In this document: one piece after another, positions 36,422-44,755 of the stretch | Numbering within the stretch: the first letter of the stretch is position 1 | How the letters are laid out: every line of letters starts with the position of its first letter | Source: Perlucidibaca sp. | Lineage (GTDB): Bacteria > Pseudomonadota > Gammaproteobacteria > Pseudomonadales > Moraxellaceae | DNA: 64,000 bases | Reading direction: 5' to 3' | Assembly (NCBI GenBank): GCA_023265995.1 | Contig: JAHFSA010000001.1 | Coordinates: 186,001-250,000 of the forward strand | Made by a program: the position numbers and the translations under genes | The notes under the pieces: generated by a model | Seen by the model: the letters and a program-made list of their open reading frames with translations, nothing else | What the model was told of the DNA's origin: nothing | Databases searched by the model: none

Positions 36422-37146
36422 TTAAGAAACCCCTGATCAGCATAGTCACCGCGACGCTCAATTCGGAGAAACAGATCGGCGATCTCATCGGCGATCTGGA
36501 GCGTCAGACCTTCAGGGATTTTGAATGGGTCATCGCCGACGGGCTGTCTTCGGACCGGACCGTCGAGCTGCTGCGTGCCGCTCGCGGCATTGACATGAAG
36601 ATAGACCAGGCCAGGGATTTCGGGGTCTATGACGCCCTCAATCGCGGCCTGCGCATGACGTCCGGCGAGTATTACCTGGTGATCGGGTCCGATGACCGTC
36701 TCGACCATGATGCCCTCGCCAACTATGCCGCCGCCGTGCAGGAGTCGCAGGCCGACATCATTTCCAGCCAGGTGCGCATCAACGGCCGTACGGTCGCGCG
36801 CAAACGCAACCACGCCTGGTTCTGGGGCATCCGATCGTGCGTCTCCAGCCACTCCATCGGCGCCCTCATCCGCACCAGCCTGCATGACAAGCATGGCTAC
36901 TATTCGCGCCGCTTCCCGATCTGCGCCGACCAGCTCTTTCTCATGCAGGCACGCAATGGCGGAGCCCGCATTCATGACAGCGACTTTGTCGCCGGCGAGT
37001 TCTTCCTGACCGGCCTGACCGGCAACGATCCGGCCGGCATGATCTGCGAGTCCTATCGCGTCAACATCGCCGCCGGTCACGACAGACTGCTGCAGATGGC
37101 GCTGCTGCTGCTGAGACTGGTCAAGAACTTCCGCAGCATCCGATGA
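36418..37146 (+). CDS. Glycosyltransferase family 2
   Basis: A 242-residue GT-A fold transferase. It opens ISIVTATLNSEKQIGDLIGD, with FEWVIADGLSSDRT as the nucleotide-binding region and YYLVIGSDDRLDHDALA containing the D-x-D-like DDR metal motif. It resembles WcaA/WcaE-type sugar transferases of polysaccharide loci. Start and stop each overlap neighbouring genes by 4 bp, so translation is coupled to the polymerase and flippase. Confidence 0.9.
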   Translation: MIKKPLISIVTATLNSEKQIGDLIGDLERQTFRDFEWVIADGLSSDRTVELLRAARGIDMKIDQARDFGVYDALNRGLRMTSGEYYLVIGSDDRLDHDALANYAAAVQESQADIISSQVRINGRTVARKRNHAWFWGIRSCVSSHSIGALIRTSLHDKHGYYSRRFPICADQLFLMQARNGGARIHDSDFVAGEFFLTGLTGNDPAGMICESYRVNIAAGHDRLLQMALLLLRLVKNFRSIR

Positions 37147-38489
37147 TGAGCAGGCTTGGCCCACTGAAACAGTACCTTGCCAGTACCAACACCCGGCAGC
37201 TTCTGGCCAACACGGTCTGGCTGCTGGGTGACAAGAGCCTGCGTCTGATCGTCGGCGTGCTGGTCGGCGCCTGGGTGGCTCGTCATCTGGGGCCGGCCGA
37301 ATACGGCGAGCTGGCCTACGTTATCGCCTACATGATGCTGTTCAGCACGATTGCCCAACTGGGACTCGATGGCATTGTCATTCGGGAGCTGGCGTCGACA
37401 CGACAGCAGGCGGGTCATATTCTCGGCTCGGCGCTGCGCCTGCGGCTGCTCGCCGGATTCGCCTGCTGGCTGGCCAGCCTGCTGGTCATCTGGCTGATAC
37501 GCCCGGGCGATACCCACACCCTGTTCCTGGTCGCCATCATTTGCAGCGCCACCATCTTCCAGGCCAGCGACACCATAGACCTGTGGTTTCAGAGCCAGAC
37601 CCGCAGTCGCATCACGGTTGTCGCCAAGGGCGCGTCCTTCCTGATCGTCAACGGGCTGCGCGTCGCCCTCATTGTCAACGACATGCCGCTGACCTGGTTC
37701 GTGCTCAGCTATCTGATCGAGGCCATGCTCAATGCCCTTCTGCTGGCATTCAGCTACCGTGGCACAGGCGTGGTGACCGGCCGCTGGCACTGGGATGCCG
37801 ATACGGCACGGAACATGCTGCGCGATGCCTGGCCCTTCCTGATATCAGCCGTCGGCATCATGCTCTACATGCGCATTGACCAGATCATGATCCGCGAGCT
37901 GCGAGGCGAGCACGACCTCGGGCTCTACTCGGCCGCGACCCAGATATCCATTGCGCTGTTCTTCATTCCAACCTCCATCTGCATGAGCCTGGGTCCGGTC
38001 ATTTCACGCAAGCTGACCACCGACCCCGCCGGCTACTACCGGAATCTCGGCCAGATGTTCACCTTGATGTGGTGGCTGCTGCTGCCCATATGCCTGACTA
38101 TCTGGCTGCTTTCCGGCAGGCTGATCGCCCTGCTCTATGGCGCCTCGTACAGCGGCAGCGCCCCCATCCTGGCGCTGCATGTCTTCTGCAACCTGCCATT
38201 CGCGCTCGGCATGGTGCAGGCGCGCTGGGCCTTCGATCATGGTCGCGGCATGCTGTCGCTGCAAAAGACGCTGACCGGACTGGTGCTCAGCATCGTGCTC
38301 AATCTCTGGCTGATCCCGACCTACGGGGCCCTGGGGGCCGCCATGGCATCGCTGATCTCGGCACTGAGCTCGTCGATCCTGATCAACTGCCTGCTGGCCC
38401 GTCCGATATTCCTGATGCAACTGGGCAGCCTGTTCGGCCGCCAGCCCCCTCTTTCCTCACATATGCAGCAGAAGACTTCTCATCCATGA
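37143..38489 (+). CDS. Wzx-type oligosaccharide flippase
   Basis: A 448-residue polytopic membrane protein of the MATE/MOP superfamily. The opening (NTRQLLANTVWLLGDKSLRL and GAWVARHLGPAEYGELAYVI) and regularly spaced hydrophobic helices are characteristic of polysaccharide exporters that move undecaprenyl-linked units to the periplasm. It works with the Wzy 0.7 kb upstream. It overlaps both neighbours by 4 bp. Confidence 0.92.
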   Translation: MMSRLGPLKQYLASTNTRQLLANTVWLLGDKSLRLIVGVLVGAWVARHLGPAEYGELAYVIAYMMLFSTIAQLGLDGIVIRELASTRQQAGHILGSALRLRLLAGFACWLASLLVIWLIRPGDTHTLFLVAIICSATIFQASDTIDLWFQSQTRSRITVVAKGASFLIVNGLRVALIVNDMPLTWFVLSYLIEAMLNALLLAFSYRGTGVVTGRWHWDADTARNMLRDAWPFLISAVGIMLYMRIDQIMIRELRGEHDLGLYSAATQISIALFFIPTSICMSLGPVISRKLTTDPAGYYRNLGQMFTLMWWLLLPICLTIWLLSGRLIALLYGASYSGSAPILALHVFCNLPFALGMVQARWAFDHGRGMLSLQKTLTGLVLSIVLNLWLIPTYGALGAAMASLISALSSSILINCLLARPIFLMQLGSLFGRQPPLSSHMQQKTSHP

Positions 38490-39541
38490 AAAAAAGAGTC
38501 GGCATACTGACCTTTCACGACGGCATCAACCATGGCGCCTTCTTTCAGGCCTACTACCTGCAGAACTTCCTGCACAGCGCGGGCTATGACGCGACCATCG
38601 TCAACTACAAGAACCGGACCCACAGGCTGGCCGAGCTGAAGTCCTTCTTCCTGACCAAGCGCCCGATGCGCCTGCTCAGGAACATCGTCAAGTTCCGCAA
38701 CTTCCGGCGCGACCACCAGTTGTTCAAGCTCGACGGCCCGCTCAAGACCCGCGTTGATGCCATCCGTCAGCAGGACTTCGACGCCTACGTGATCGGCAGC
38801 GACATTGTCTGGAACTACACCTTCGACTGGCTGGGCAACGACCCCATCTATTACGGTCACGGCCTCGAACGCCCGCGCATTTCCTATGCCGCCAGCTGCG
38901 GCCCCATCGATGGCGGCCAGATCCCGGAGTATGTGCGAACCGGTTTCCGCAACTTCAGCCACATCTCGGTGCGCGACCGCTATGCCGCCGAACTGGTCGA
39001 TCGCTGCCACGACCAGCCCGCCGTGCGCGTGGTCGACCCTACCCTGCTGGTCAACGACATCATGCCGGCACGGGCATCATCCACAGCCCTGTCCCAGCCC
39101 TATCTGCTGGTCTACGCCACCATGCTGACAGCGGCGGAAATCGCCGAAACCCGCCGCTTCGCCAGCGAGCAGGGCTTGAAGACTGTCTGCGTCGGCTACC
39201 AGCATGACTGGTGCGACATAGACCGGACCACCGTCGGCCCCGTGCAGTGGCTGAACTGGTTCGAGCAGGCCAGTTTCATTGTGACCTCGACCTTCCACGG
39301 CACGATCTTTGCGATCAAGTTCCGCAAGCCTTTCATCTGCTCCATGAATCCGGCCATTCTCAACAAGGTCGGCAGCCTGGTCAGCGACCTCGGCCTGGAG
39401 GACAGGCTCTCGCGTGATGACTTCGATCGCCGCAAGATGCTCGAAGCCATCGATTACGATGCCGTTTTCGCGCGTCTGGAAGTCCAGAGCTCGGCCTCCC
39501 GCGACTTCCTCAAGCAATCACTTGCCAAGCTCTTTGAATGA
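38486..39541 (+). CDS. Polysaccharide pyruvyl transferase
   Basis: A 351-residue protein of the CsaB/WcaK-like pyruvyl transferase family (PF04230): VGILTFHDGINHGAFFQAYY, the conserved IGSDIVWNY, ISYAASCGPID, SVRDRYAAELV and the late TSTFHGTIFAIKF. It is expected to transfer pyruvate from PEP onto a sugar as a ketal, adding negative charge to the repeat unit. The ATG sits inside the flippase stop codon, and the next gene follows 1 bp later. Confidence 0.9.
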   Translation: MKKRVGILTFHDGINHGAFFQAYYLQNFLHSAGYDATIVNYKNRTHRLAELKSFFLTKRPMRLLRNIVKFRNFRRDHQLFKLDGPLKTRVDAIRQQDFDAYVIGSDIVWNYTFDWLGNDPIYYGHGLERPRISYAASCGPIDGGQIPEYVRTGFRNFSHISVRDRYAAELVDRCHDQPAVRVVDPTLLVNDIMPARASSTALSQPYLLVYATMLTAAEIAETRRFASEQGLKTVCVGYQHDWCDIDRTTVGPVQWLNWFEQASFIVTSTFHGTIFAIKFRKPFICSMNPAILNKVGSLVSDLGLEDRLSRDDFDRRKMLEAIDYDAVFARLEVQSSASRDFLKQSLAKLFE

Positions 39542-39542
39542 C

Positions 39543-40526
39543 ATGAAGACCTCACTGAAAACCCGTCTGCTGACGATACGTTCCAACGTGTTCTCGTATC
39601 TTTTCATTACCCGGGAGTTCCTGCTGGACTGCCTGCGCTATCTGCGTCACGCCCGGACCTTCACCAGCGATCCGGGCAATCGCAAGAGCCTCGAAGCCAC
39701 GATCATCGCCCACTACCATGTGCTCGAAAAAGGCTTGTCGATGCCGAATCCGAGCCCGGGGCACTCGCTGGACACCGCGCGCTCGCTCGCGGCCCTGCTC
39801 AAGCGCTGGGCCGCGCAAGGCAACCAGCCATCGAGCCAGGTCGATTTCGCCCATGGCGTTCTGAGCGCCTTCACCGAGTTCCAGCACAACCATGGCGTTG
39901 ATGTCGCGGATCTGCGCACGGCGCTGGCAGCACTGCATGCCAGCGCGGTCGCCAGCGGGGAAAATGTCTATCAGCTCAAGCAGAATGCGGCACTCAAGCA
40001 CAACTGGACGAGCTTTGCCGACTTCGCCATGTCACGCCACTCGGTCCGTGTCTATCGCCCGGAAGCCATCAGCGACGACGACTTCGAAGCCGCTGTGCGG
40101 GCCGCTCAGCACACGCCGTCGGTCTGCAACCGCCAGGCGTTCTACGTCAAGCGCCTGATCGATGCCGAGCAGATCCGTGGCGCGCTGTCCTACCAGAACG
40201 GCAATCGCGGCTTCGGCCATCAGGTGCCGACCTTGTTCGTCATGGGTGCGGACATCCGCGCCTTTGGCGGACGCGTGGAGCGCAAGCAGCCGCTGGTTGA
40301 TGGCGCCCTCTTCGCCATGTCCTTCATTTACGCCCTGCACGGCCGTGACATCGGTTCATGTCCGCTGAACTGGTGCGTCTCGCATGACAACGACCGCAAG
40401 CTCAAGCAGCTGCTGAACATCCCGGACTATATCGAGATCGTCATGCTGCTTGCTGCCGGCTATCCCGACCCGGCGGGCAAGTCGCCCGCCTCCAATCGTC
40501 ACGAAATCGCCGAAGTCATCCGCTAA
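39543..40526 (+). CDS. Nitroreductase-family protein with N-terminal extension
   Basis: A 327-residue protein. The C-terminal half (from about residue 160) is a nitroreductase fold: DFAMSRHSVRVYRPEAISDD with the FMN-binding R-x-S-x-R, then HTPSVCNRQAFYVKRL, and C-terminal GSCPLNWCVSHDNDRKLKQL. The N-terminal 150 residues hold no recognised fold but carry AHYHVLEKGLSMP, a segment typical of nitroreductases found in polysaccharide clusters. It may oxidise or reduce a sugar-linked group. It starts 1 bp after the pyruvyl transferase. Confidence 0.85.
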   Translation: MKTSLKTRLLTIRSNVFSYLFITREFLLDCLRYLRHARTFTSDPGNRKSLEATIIAHYHVLEKGLSMPNPSPGHSLDTARSLAALLKRWAAQGNQPSSQVDFAHGVLSAFTEFQHNHGVDVADLRTALAALHASAVASGENVYQLKQNAALKHNWTSFADFAMSRHSVRVYRPEAISDDDFEAAVRAAQHTPSVCNRQAFYVKRLIDAEQIRGALSYQNGNRGFGHQVPTLFVMGADIRAFGGRVERKQPLVDGALFAMSFIYALHGRDIGSCPLNWCVSHDNDRKLKQLLNIPDYIEIVMLLAAGYPDPAGKSPASNRHEIAEVIR

Positions 40527-41956
40527 CCGCGGATGACAGCGCACAGACCTTTGGCATCCATCGGATAGGCGTGATAGCCGGCAGGCAGGACCTGCGTCAG
40601 GCGATCAAAGGGCATCTGGTGGCAGGCCATGATGGCGACCCGCGCCGGATCGTGCGGCAAGGTGTCGAGACAGACCGCCTGCAGCTTTCTGCCCCGGCCA
40701 TCCAGCGCCTGCAAATAGAAGTTGTTGATGGCGGCATTGTTGTAGACACCAATGCTGTGGCAAGGCTCGAGGAAATAACCGGCATAGCCCTGATCCAGCA
40801 GCCTGACCATCTCCTGCGTGGCTCGCCTGTAGTTCTCCACTTCGGAATGCTTGTGGCGCACGAGAATGGCGCCCGATGCCAGCTGAACGAGCAGCCAGAC
40901 CAGCATGGCCGCAGTCATCAGCCGACCGGGCAAGGCATCGCTGCCTATGCGAAAAAGCACCCAGGTCAGCAATGGCAGAACAACAATGAAGTTGCGCGGG
41001 GTCGACATCGGCACCACGAGATCGACCACCACAATGCCCACCACGAAAGTGGCCAGAGCCAGCGTCAGCTGCAGATCAAGCGCGGACACCGCATGTCCGC
41101 GCAAGCGGCGCCAGGGGAAATAGCCCAGTACGGGCAGCAGCAGGAGCATGTAGCCCCAGGACAGCAATGGCCAGAGACGGGCAGCCTGCTCGAAACCCGG
41201 GGAGATGGTGCTGAAGAGGTTGGCGATGCTGTCATCCGGGCCGTCAACCACGATCCAGAAGCCGCCTGCGGCATGCTTGAGCAAGCGCCCGAACGCCATG
41301 TGAATCGGCATCCAGAGCAGCATGGCAAACGCCGTCAGGCACTCCGCCAGGGACAGGCGGCGACGCATGACCACGCGCGCGAACAGCAGCGAGAGGCCGA
41401 GGAAAAGACCGAAGTAATGTGTCCAGGCCAGCAGGACCAGCGCCACCAGAAAGCTGCGCTCGCGCTCCAGCAGGGTTGCCTGCAGGGCGAACAATGCCAG
41501 CAGGTAAATGAAGACGTAGGACCTGACCTCCTGGGCATTGTAGGCAACCCAGGGCAGCACCAGCAGCATGACGGCGAAGCCCGCCATGTCCGGACGGCGC
41601 CGGGCCAGGTTCACGGTCAGGGCCACGGCGGCCAGCGCCCCGGCCAGGCTGAGGCTGCGCGTGGCCGCTTCGCTGGTGCCGAAAAGGGCGACCCAGCCAT
41701 TGAGCAGGAGCTGATACAGCGGCGGATGCACATCGCCCAGGATCCAGCGCGAGAACATGTCGTGCACGCTTTCGCGCGCCGCCGCCACCGAGAAGATCTC
41801 GTCGACCCAGTACGAATAGGGTCGCCATATGCCCCACGCCGAAAGCAGGGCAACCACCAGCGCCAGGGGCAGCAGCAGCCGGGATGGCCAGCTCGCGGAG
41901 TCATCGCGAGTCGCCGCCCGGGGCACTGCCCCAAGCGTCATGCCAACCTCACTCAT
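40523..41956 (-). CDS. ArnT-like glycosyltransferase family 39 membrane protein
   Basis: A 477-residue GT-C protein with about eleven membrane helices. The first periplasmic loop contains YWVDEIFSVAAARESVHDMF, the acidic DE motif of GT39/ArnT enzymes that use polyprenyl-phosphate sugars, followed by DVHPPLYQLLLNGW, a family hallmark. The stop codon overlaps that of the opposing nitroreductase gene; the start overlaps the acyltransferase gene upstream by 4 bp. Confidence 0.88.
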   Translation of the reverse strand: MSEVGMTLGAVPRAATRDDSASWPSRLLLPLALVVALLSAWGIWRPYSYWVDEIFSVAAARESVHDMFSRWILGDVHPPLYQLLLNGWVALFGTSEAATRSLSLAGALAAVALTVNLARRRPDMAGFAVMLLVLPWVAYNAQEVRSYVFIYLLALFALQATLLERERSFLVALVLLAWTHYFGLFLGLSLLFARVVMRRRLSLAECLTAFAMLLWMPIHMAFGRLLKHAAGGFWIVVDGPDDSIANLFSTISPGFEQAARLWPLLSWGYMLLLLPVLGYFPWRRLRGHAVSALDLQLTLALATFVVGIVVVDLVVPMSTPRNFIVVLPLLTWVLFRIGSDALPGRLMTAAMLVWLLVQLASGAILVRHKHSEVENYRRATQEMVRLLDQGYAGYFLEPCHSIGVYNNAAINNFYLQALDGRGRKLQAVCLDTLPHDPARVAIMACHQMPFDRLTQVLPAGYHAYPMDAKGLCAVIRG

Positions 41957-42981
41957 GCCTTCGCCACCGTCATGGCCAGGGGACGGCGTGCGCGCAGCCA
42001 GTTGCTGAAGACGGTGACAGCGGGCTTGTAGAAGTAGAGGTCGATCAGCACGCCCACGAGAAGACTCAGGACCATGCCGGTGACCAGGCCGGGCAGAGAA
42101 TGGAGCTCAAAGCCGTCGATCAGGCGCGGCAGGATTTTGCGCAGGAACTCGACGACGAAGACATGTGTCATGTAGATGCTGTAACTGGCATCGCCCAGCA
42201 GGACACCCAGACGAATCAGCGGGCCCTTGCCGATGTGCGGCTCGTACAGCAGGGCCAGCCAGACCAGCAGCATGGAGGGACCGGCAAACAGCCACAGGCG
42301 GTCAACCACGCCATTCCAGCGGGCATCGGCATAGGTCATCAGCACGATCAGGCCGATGATGGCGATCAGACCGGGAATCTTGGGCAGGCTGACCTGGCCA
42401 TAACGCTGGTAAAGCGCCCAGATGATCATGCCGGCCGGGAACTCGAGCATGTAGTAGCTGGAGTAGAACTCGGCGGCGGCGCCACTGCCCTTGAAAAGAT
42501 GGGCGACGCCATAGACCGCCAGCATCGCCGCGGTCACGACGGCAAGGCGCTTGGGGACCCTGACCAGGAAGGAAAGCGCGCAAAAACCGTAGAACAGGAT
42601 CTCGTAGTTGAGCGTCCAGGCCACCGGCAGGATTGGAGAAATGACACCGTTTTCCTTGTAGTACGGTATGAAGAACAGGGACTTGAGCAGATTGACCGGG
42701 TTCGGCGTGGTCGAATTCATCAGTGACGGCGTCACCATGGCGAGCACGAAGACGGCCAGCGTCAGCGGCCAGATCATCGGCAGCACACGGGCGATGCGAT
42801 CCTTGATGAAACGGTCCTGGGTCTGCTTGGGGCGCGTGATCAGCAGCGCCATGACAAAGCCGCTGATCAGGAAGAACACATCCAGACTGAAGAAGCCGAC
42901 CATGTGATCACGATTTATATGTGCCTGCAGCACAAAGAGGCAGCCCATGCAGCGCAGCAGCTGCAATCCTGTCAACGTCAT
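41953..42981 (-). CDS. Acyltransferase 3 family protein (OafA-like), first copy
   Basis: A 342-residue integral-membrane acyltransferase. The N-terminus LQLLRCMGCLFVLQAHINRD contains the conserved RxxACxxV-type region, followed by FSLDVFFLISGFVMALLI, a hallmark of the OafA/YrhL family. It probably O-acetylates or succinylates a polysaccharide in the periplasm. It overlaps both neighbouring genes by 4 bp, so the module is tightly coupled. A second member of this family lies at 48167. Confidence 0.93.
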   Translation of the reverse strand: MTLTGLQLLRCMGCLFVLQAHINRDHMVGFFSLDVFFLISGFVMALLITRPKQTQDRFIKDRIARVLPMIWPLTLAVFVLAMVTPSLMNSTTPNPVNLLKSLFFIPYYKENGVISPILPVAWTLNYEILFYGFCALSFLVRVPKRLAVVTAAMLAVYGVAHLFKGSGAAAEFYSSYYMLEFPAGMIIWALYQRYGQVSLPKIPGLIAIIGLIVLMTYADARWNGVVDRLWLFAGPSMLLVWLALLYEPHIGKGPLIRLGVLLGDASYSIYMTHVFVVEFLRKILPRLIDGFELHSLPGLVTGMVLSLLVGVLIDLYFYKPAVTVFSNWLRARRPLAMTVAKA

Positions 42982-43883
42982 TTATTCCACCCCGCCCGAA
43001 AGAAGAAAACAACAAACGCCAAGGCCAGCACGCCACGATCGCGCCAGTAGCGACGCATGTGATGCACGCCAAACAGCAGGCGCAAATAACCCATCCGGCT
43101 GTCGTCCGCCAGCCAGCTCACAGGGGACTGCCCCTGACGCTGGCACAGCTGGCCGATCAGCAACACCTGGCCACGATACCAGCCATCGAGAATCTTGCCG
43201 GTGCGCGAACGCACGGCACGCCAGCCCTGATTGGCACCGATGACATTGCCATCATGCTGGCGATAGTTCATGACCGGCCTCTCGTCGATATGCCAGCGCC
43301 AGCCATGGGTGCGTGCATAGCAATAGATGAACCAGTCATGAAGACTGACGCCGTCCATGGCCGCGCCACGCGCCCGCAGCACCTGCTGCAGCTCGCGCGC
43401 CAGCGCCACGGACAGAACATAGGTGCAGCCCGGACCGGCAGCCTCGAAATGATGGTCCCAGCGGCACTGCGCCTGACTCTTGCGTATCAGGCGGCGGCGA
43501 CCGTCCGGCCAGAAGGCCTCGACATTGCCGGACACCGCATCGACACCAAGGGTCTCCATATGTTGCAGGGCCCGCAGCAGCTTGTCGCCATGCCAGACAT
43601 CATCCTGGTCAGCGAGTGAAATGGCATCGAAGCCGGCAAAATCGACATCGCGCAGGAGCCGGAAGAAGTTGCCGGCCGCCGAGCCGCAGCGCACGGCCTG
43701 GGGCAGGATGCGCAGGCGCGCGTCATCGCGAGCCTGCAGCAAGGCCAGGGTGTTGTCGGACGAGTGATCGTCACTGACAAAGACCGTCACCTCGACACCC
43801 TGCTGCGCCAGCAGGCTGTCGAGCTGCTCGTCGAGCCAGCGACTGCCATTGTAGGTCGCCAGCAGGATGGCCACCCGCTTCAT
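42978..43883 (-). CDS. Glycosyltransferase family 2 (rhamnosyltransferase-like)
   Basis: A 301-residue GT2. It opens with MKRVAILLATYNGSRWLDEQ and has VFVSDDHSSDNT as the nucleotide site and ISLADQDDVWHGDKL as the metal-binding acceptor motif. ADQDDVW is typical of rhamnosyltransferase-like GT2 proteins. The Met at 43883 was chosen because upstream in-frame sequence is antisense to the neighbouring gene. It overlaps the acyltransferase by 4 bp and the next GT2 by 4 bp. Confidence 0.9.
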   Translation of the reverse strand: MKRVAILLATYNGSRWLDEQLDSLLAQQGVEVTVFVSDDHSSDNTLALLQARDDARLRILPQAVRCGSAAGNFFRLLRDVDFAGFDAISLADQDDVWHGDKLLRALQHMETLGVDAVSGNVEAFWPDGRRRLIRKSQAQCRWDHHFEAAGPGCTYVLSVALARELQQVLRARGAAMDGVSLHDWFIYCYARTHGWRWHIDERPVMNYRQHDGNVIGANQGWRAVRSRTGKILDGWYRGQVLLIGQLCQRQGQSPVSWLADDSRMGYLRLLFGVHHMRRYWRDRGVLALAFVVFFFRAGWNK

Positions 43884-44755
43884 GTTGTCGCTCCTGTCGC
43901 CCGCCATGACCTGACCTGTGTGCGCAGCGACCAGAGGTGCTTGAGCAGGGAAAATGCCAGCAGCCCCGGCAGCATGACAAGCAGCCGCACATCCTGGCGC
44001 GAGGCCTTGATGTACATGTGCAGCTCGCCCTTGCGCATGGCCCAGCGGCGGCCGCTGAGCCCGCCCGGACTCATTTGCGGACGCCCGAGCTGAGTCAGGG
44101 TCAGGCCGTCGAGGCAGACGGCCGCCTGCTGTCGGGTCAGGCGCAGCCACAGATCATGATCTTCGGTATAGCGCATGTCGGTATCGAAGCGCAGTGTCAC
44201 CGCCCTGGCGACGACAATGCACGAGGTCTGGGCGATGTTGCGCAGCAGGAGCTGCCAGTACGACATGAGCCGCACACGTGCCGGCTCGGGCTCGGGGCGG
44301 GTCTCGCCCAGCTGGCGATGCGGGTGACCGAGCAGCAGCGTCTCCGGATTATGTTGCAGGTACTCGCGAATGTTCGCCAGCTTGTCCGGATCCCAGCAAT
44401 CGTCGGCATCCAGAAAGGCCAGATAGCGGCCGGTGGCCCTGTCCCAACCGAAATTCCGGGCCCGCGCCGGGCCGCCATTATTCTGCAGACAATGCACATG
44501 AACCTGCATGTCCGCAGGGGCCGCCGCCGCAAGCTCGGCCAGCAATGCTGGCGTGGCATCGCTGCTGGCGTCATCGACAAGCAGGATTTCGACAGAGCGC
44601 TCGCTCTGCAGGAAACATGACTCCAGCGCACGACGCACCGTATTGACCGCGTTGAAGCAGGGAATCACCACAGAAAACAGAGGTGATTGCGGAGAGGTGA
44701 CCGGTGTCATTGTACGGGCTTGCTCCTGTGCGGAAAGAGAGTCTGGCTGGCTCAT
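43880..44755 (-). CDS. Glycosyltransferase family 2
   Basis: A 291-residue GT2 with LFSVVIPCFNAVNTVRRALE, ILLVDDASSDATPAL and LAFLDADDCWDPDKLA, the three usual nucleotide-, metal- and acceptor-binding motifs. The ATG at 44755 lies inside the stop codon of the upstream membrane-protein gene, favouring this start over the later in-frame Met at 44710. The acceptor and donor are unknown. Confidence 0.9.
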   Translation of the reverse strand: MSQPDSLSAQEQARTMTPVTSPQSPLFSVVIPCFNAVNTVRRALESCFLQSERSVEILLVDDASSDATPALLAELAAAAPADMQVHVHCLQNNGGPARARNFGWDRATGRYLAFLDADDCWDPDKLANIREYLQHNPETLLLGHPHRQLGETRPEPEPARVRLMSYWQLLLRNIAQTSCIVVARAVTLRFDTDMRYTEDHDLWLRLTRQQAAVCLDGLTLTQLGRPQMSPGGLSGRRWAMRKGELHMYIKASRQDVRLLVMLPGLLAFSLLKHLWSLRTQVRSWRATGATT

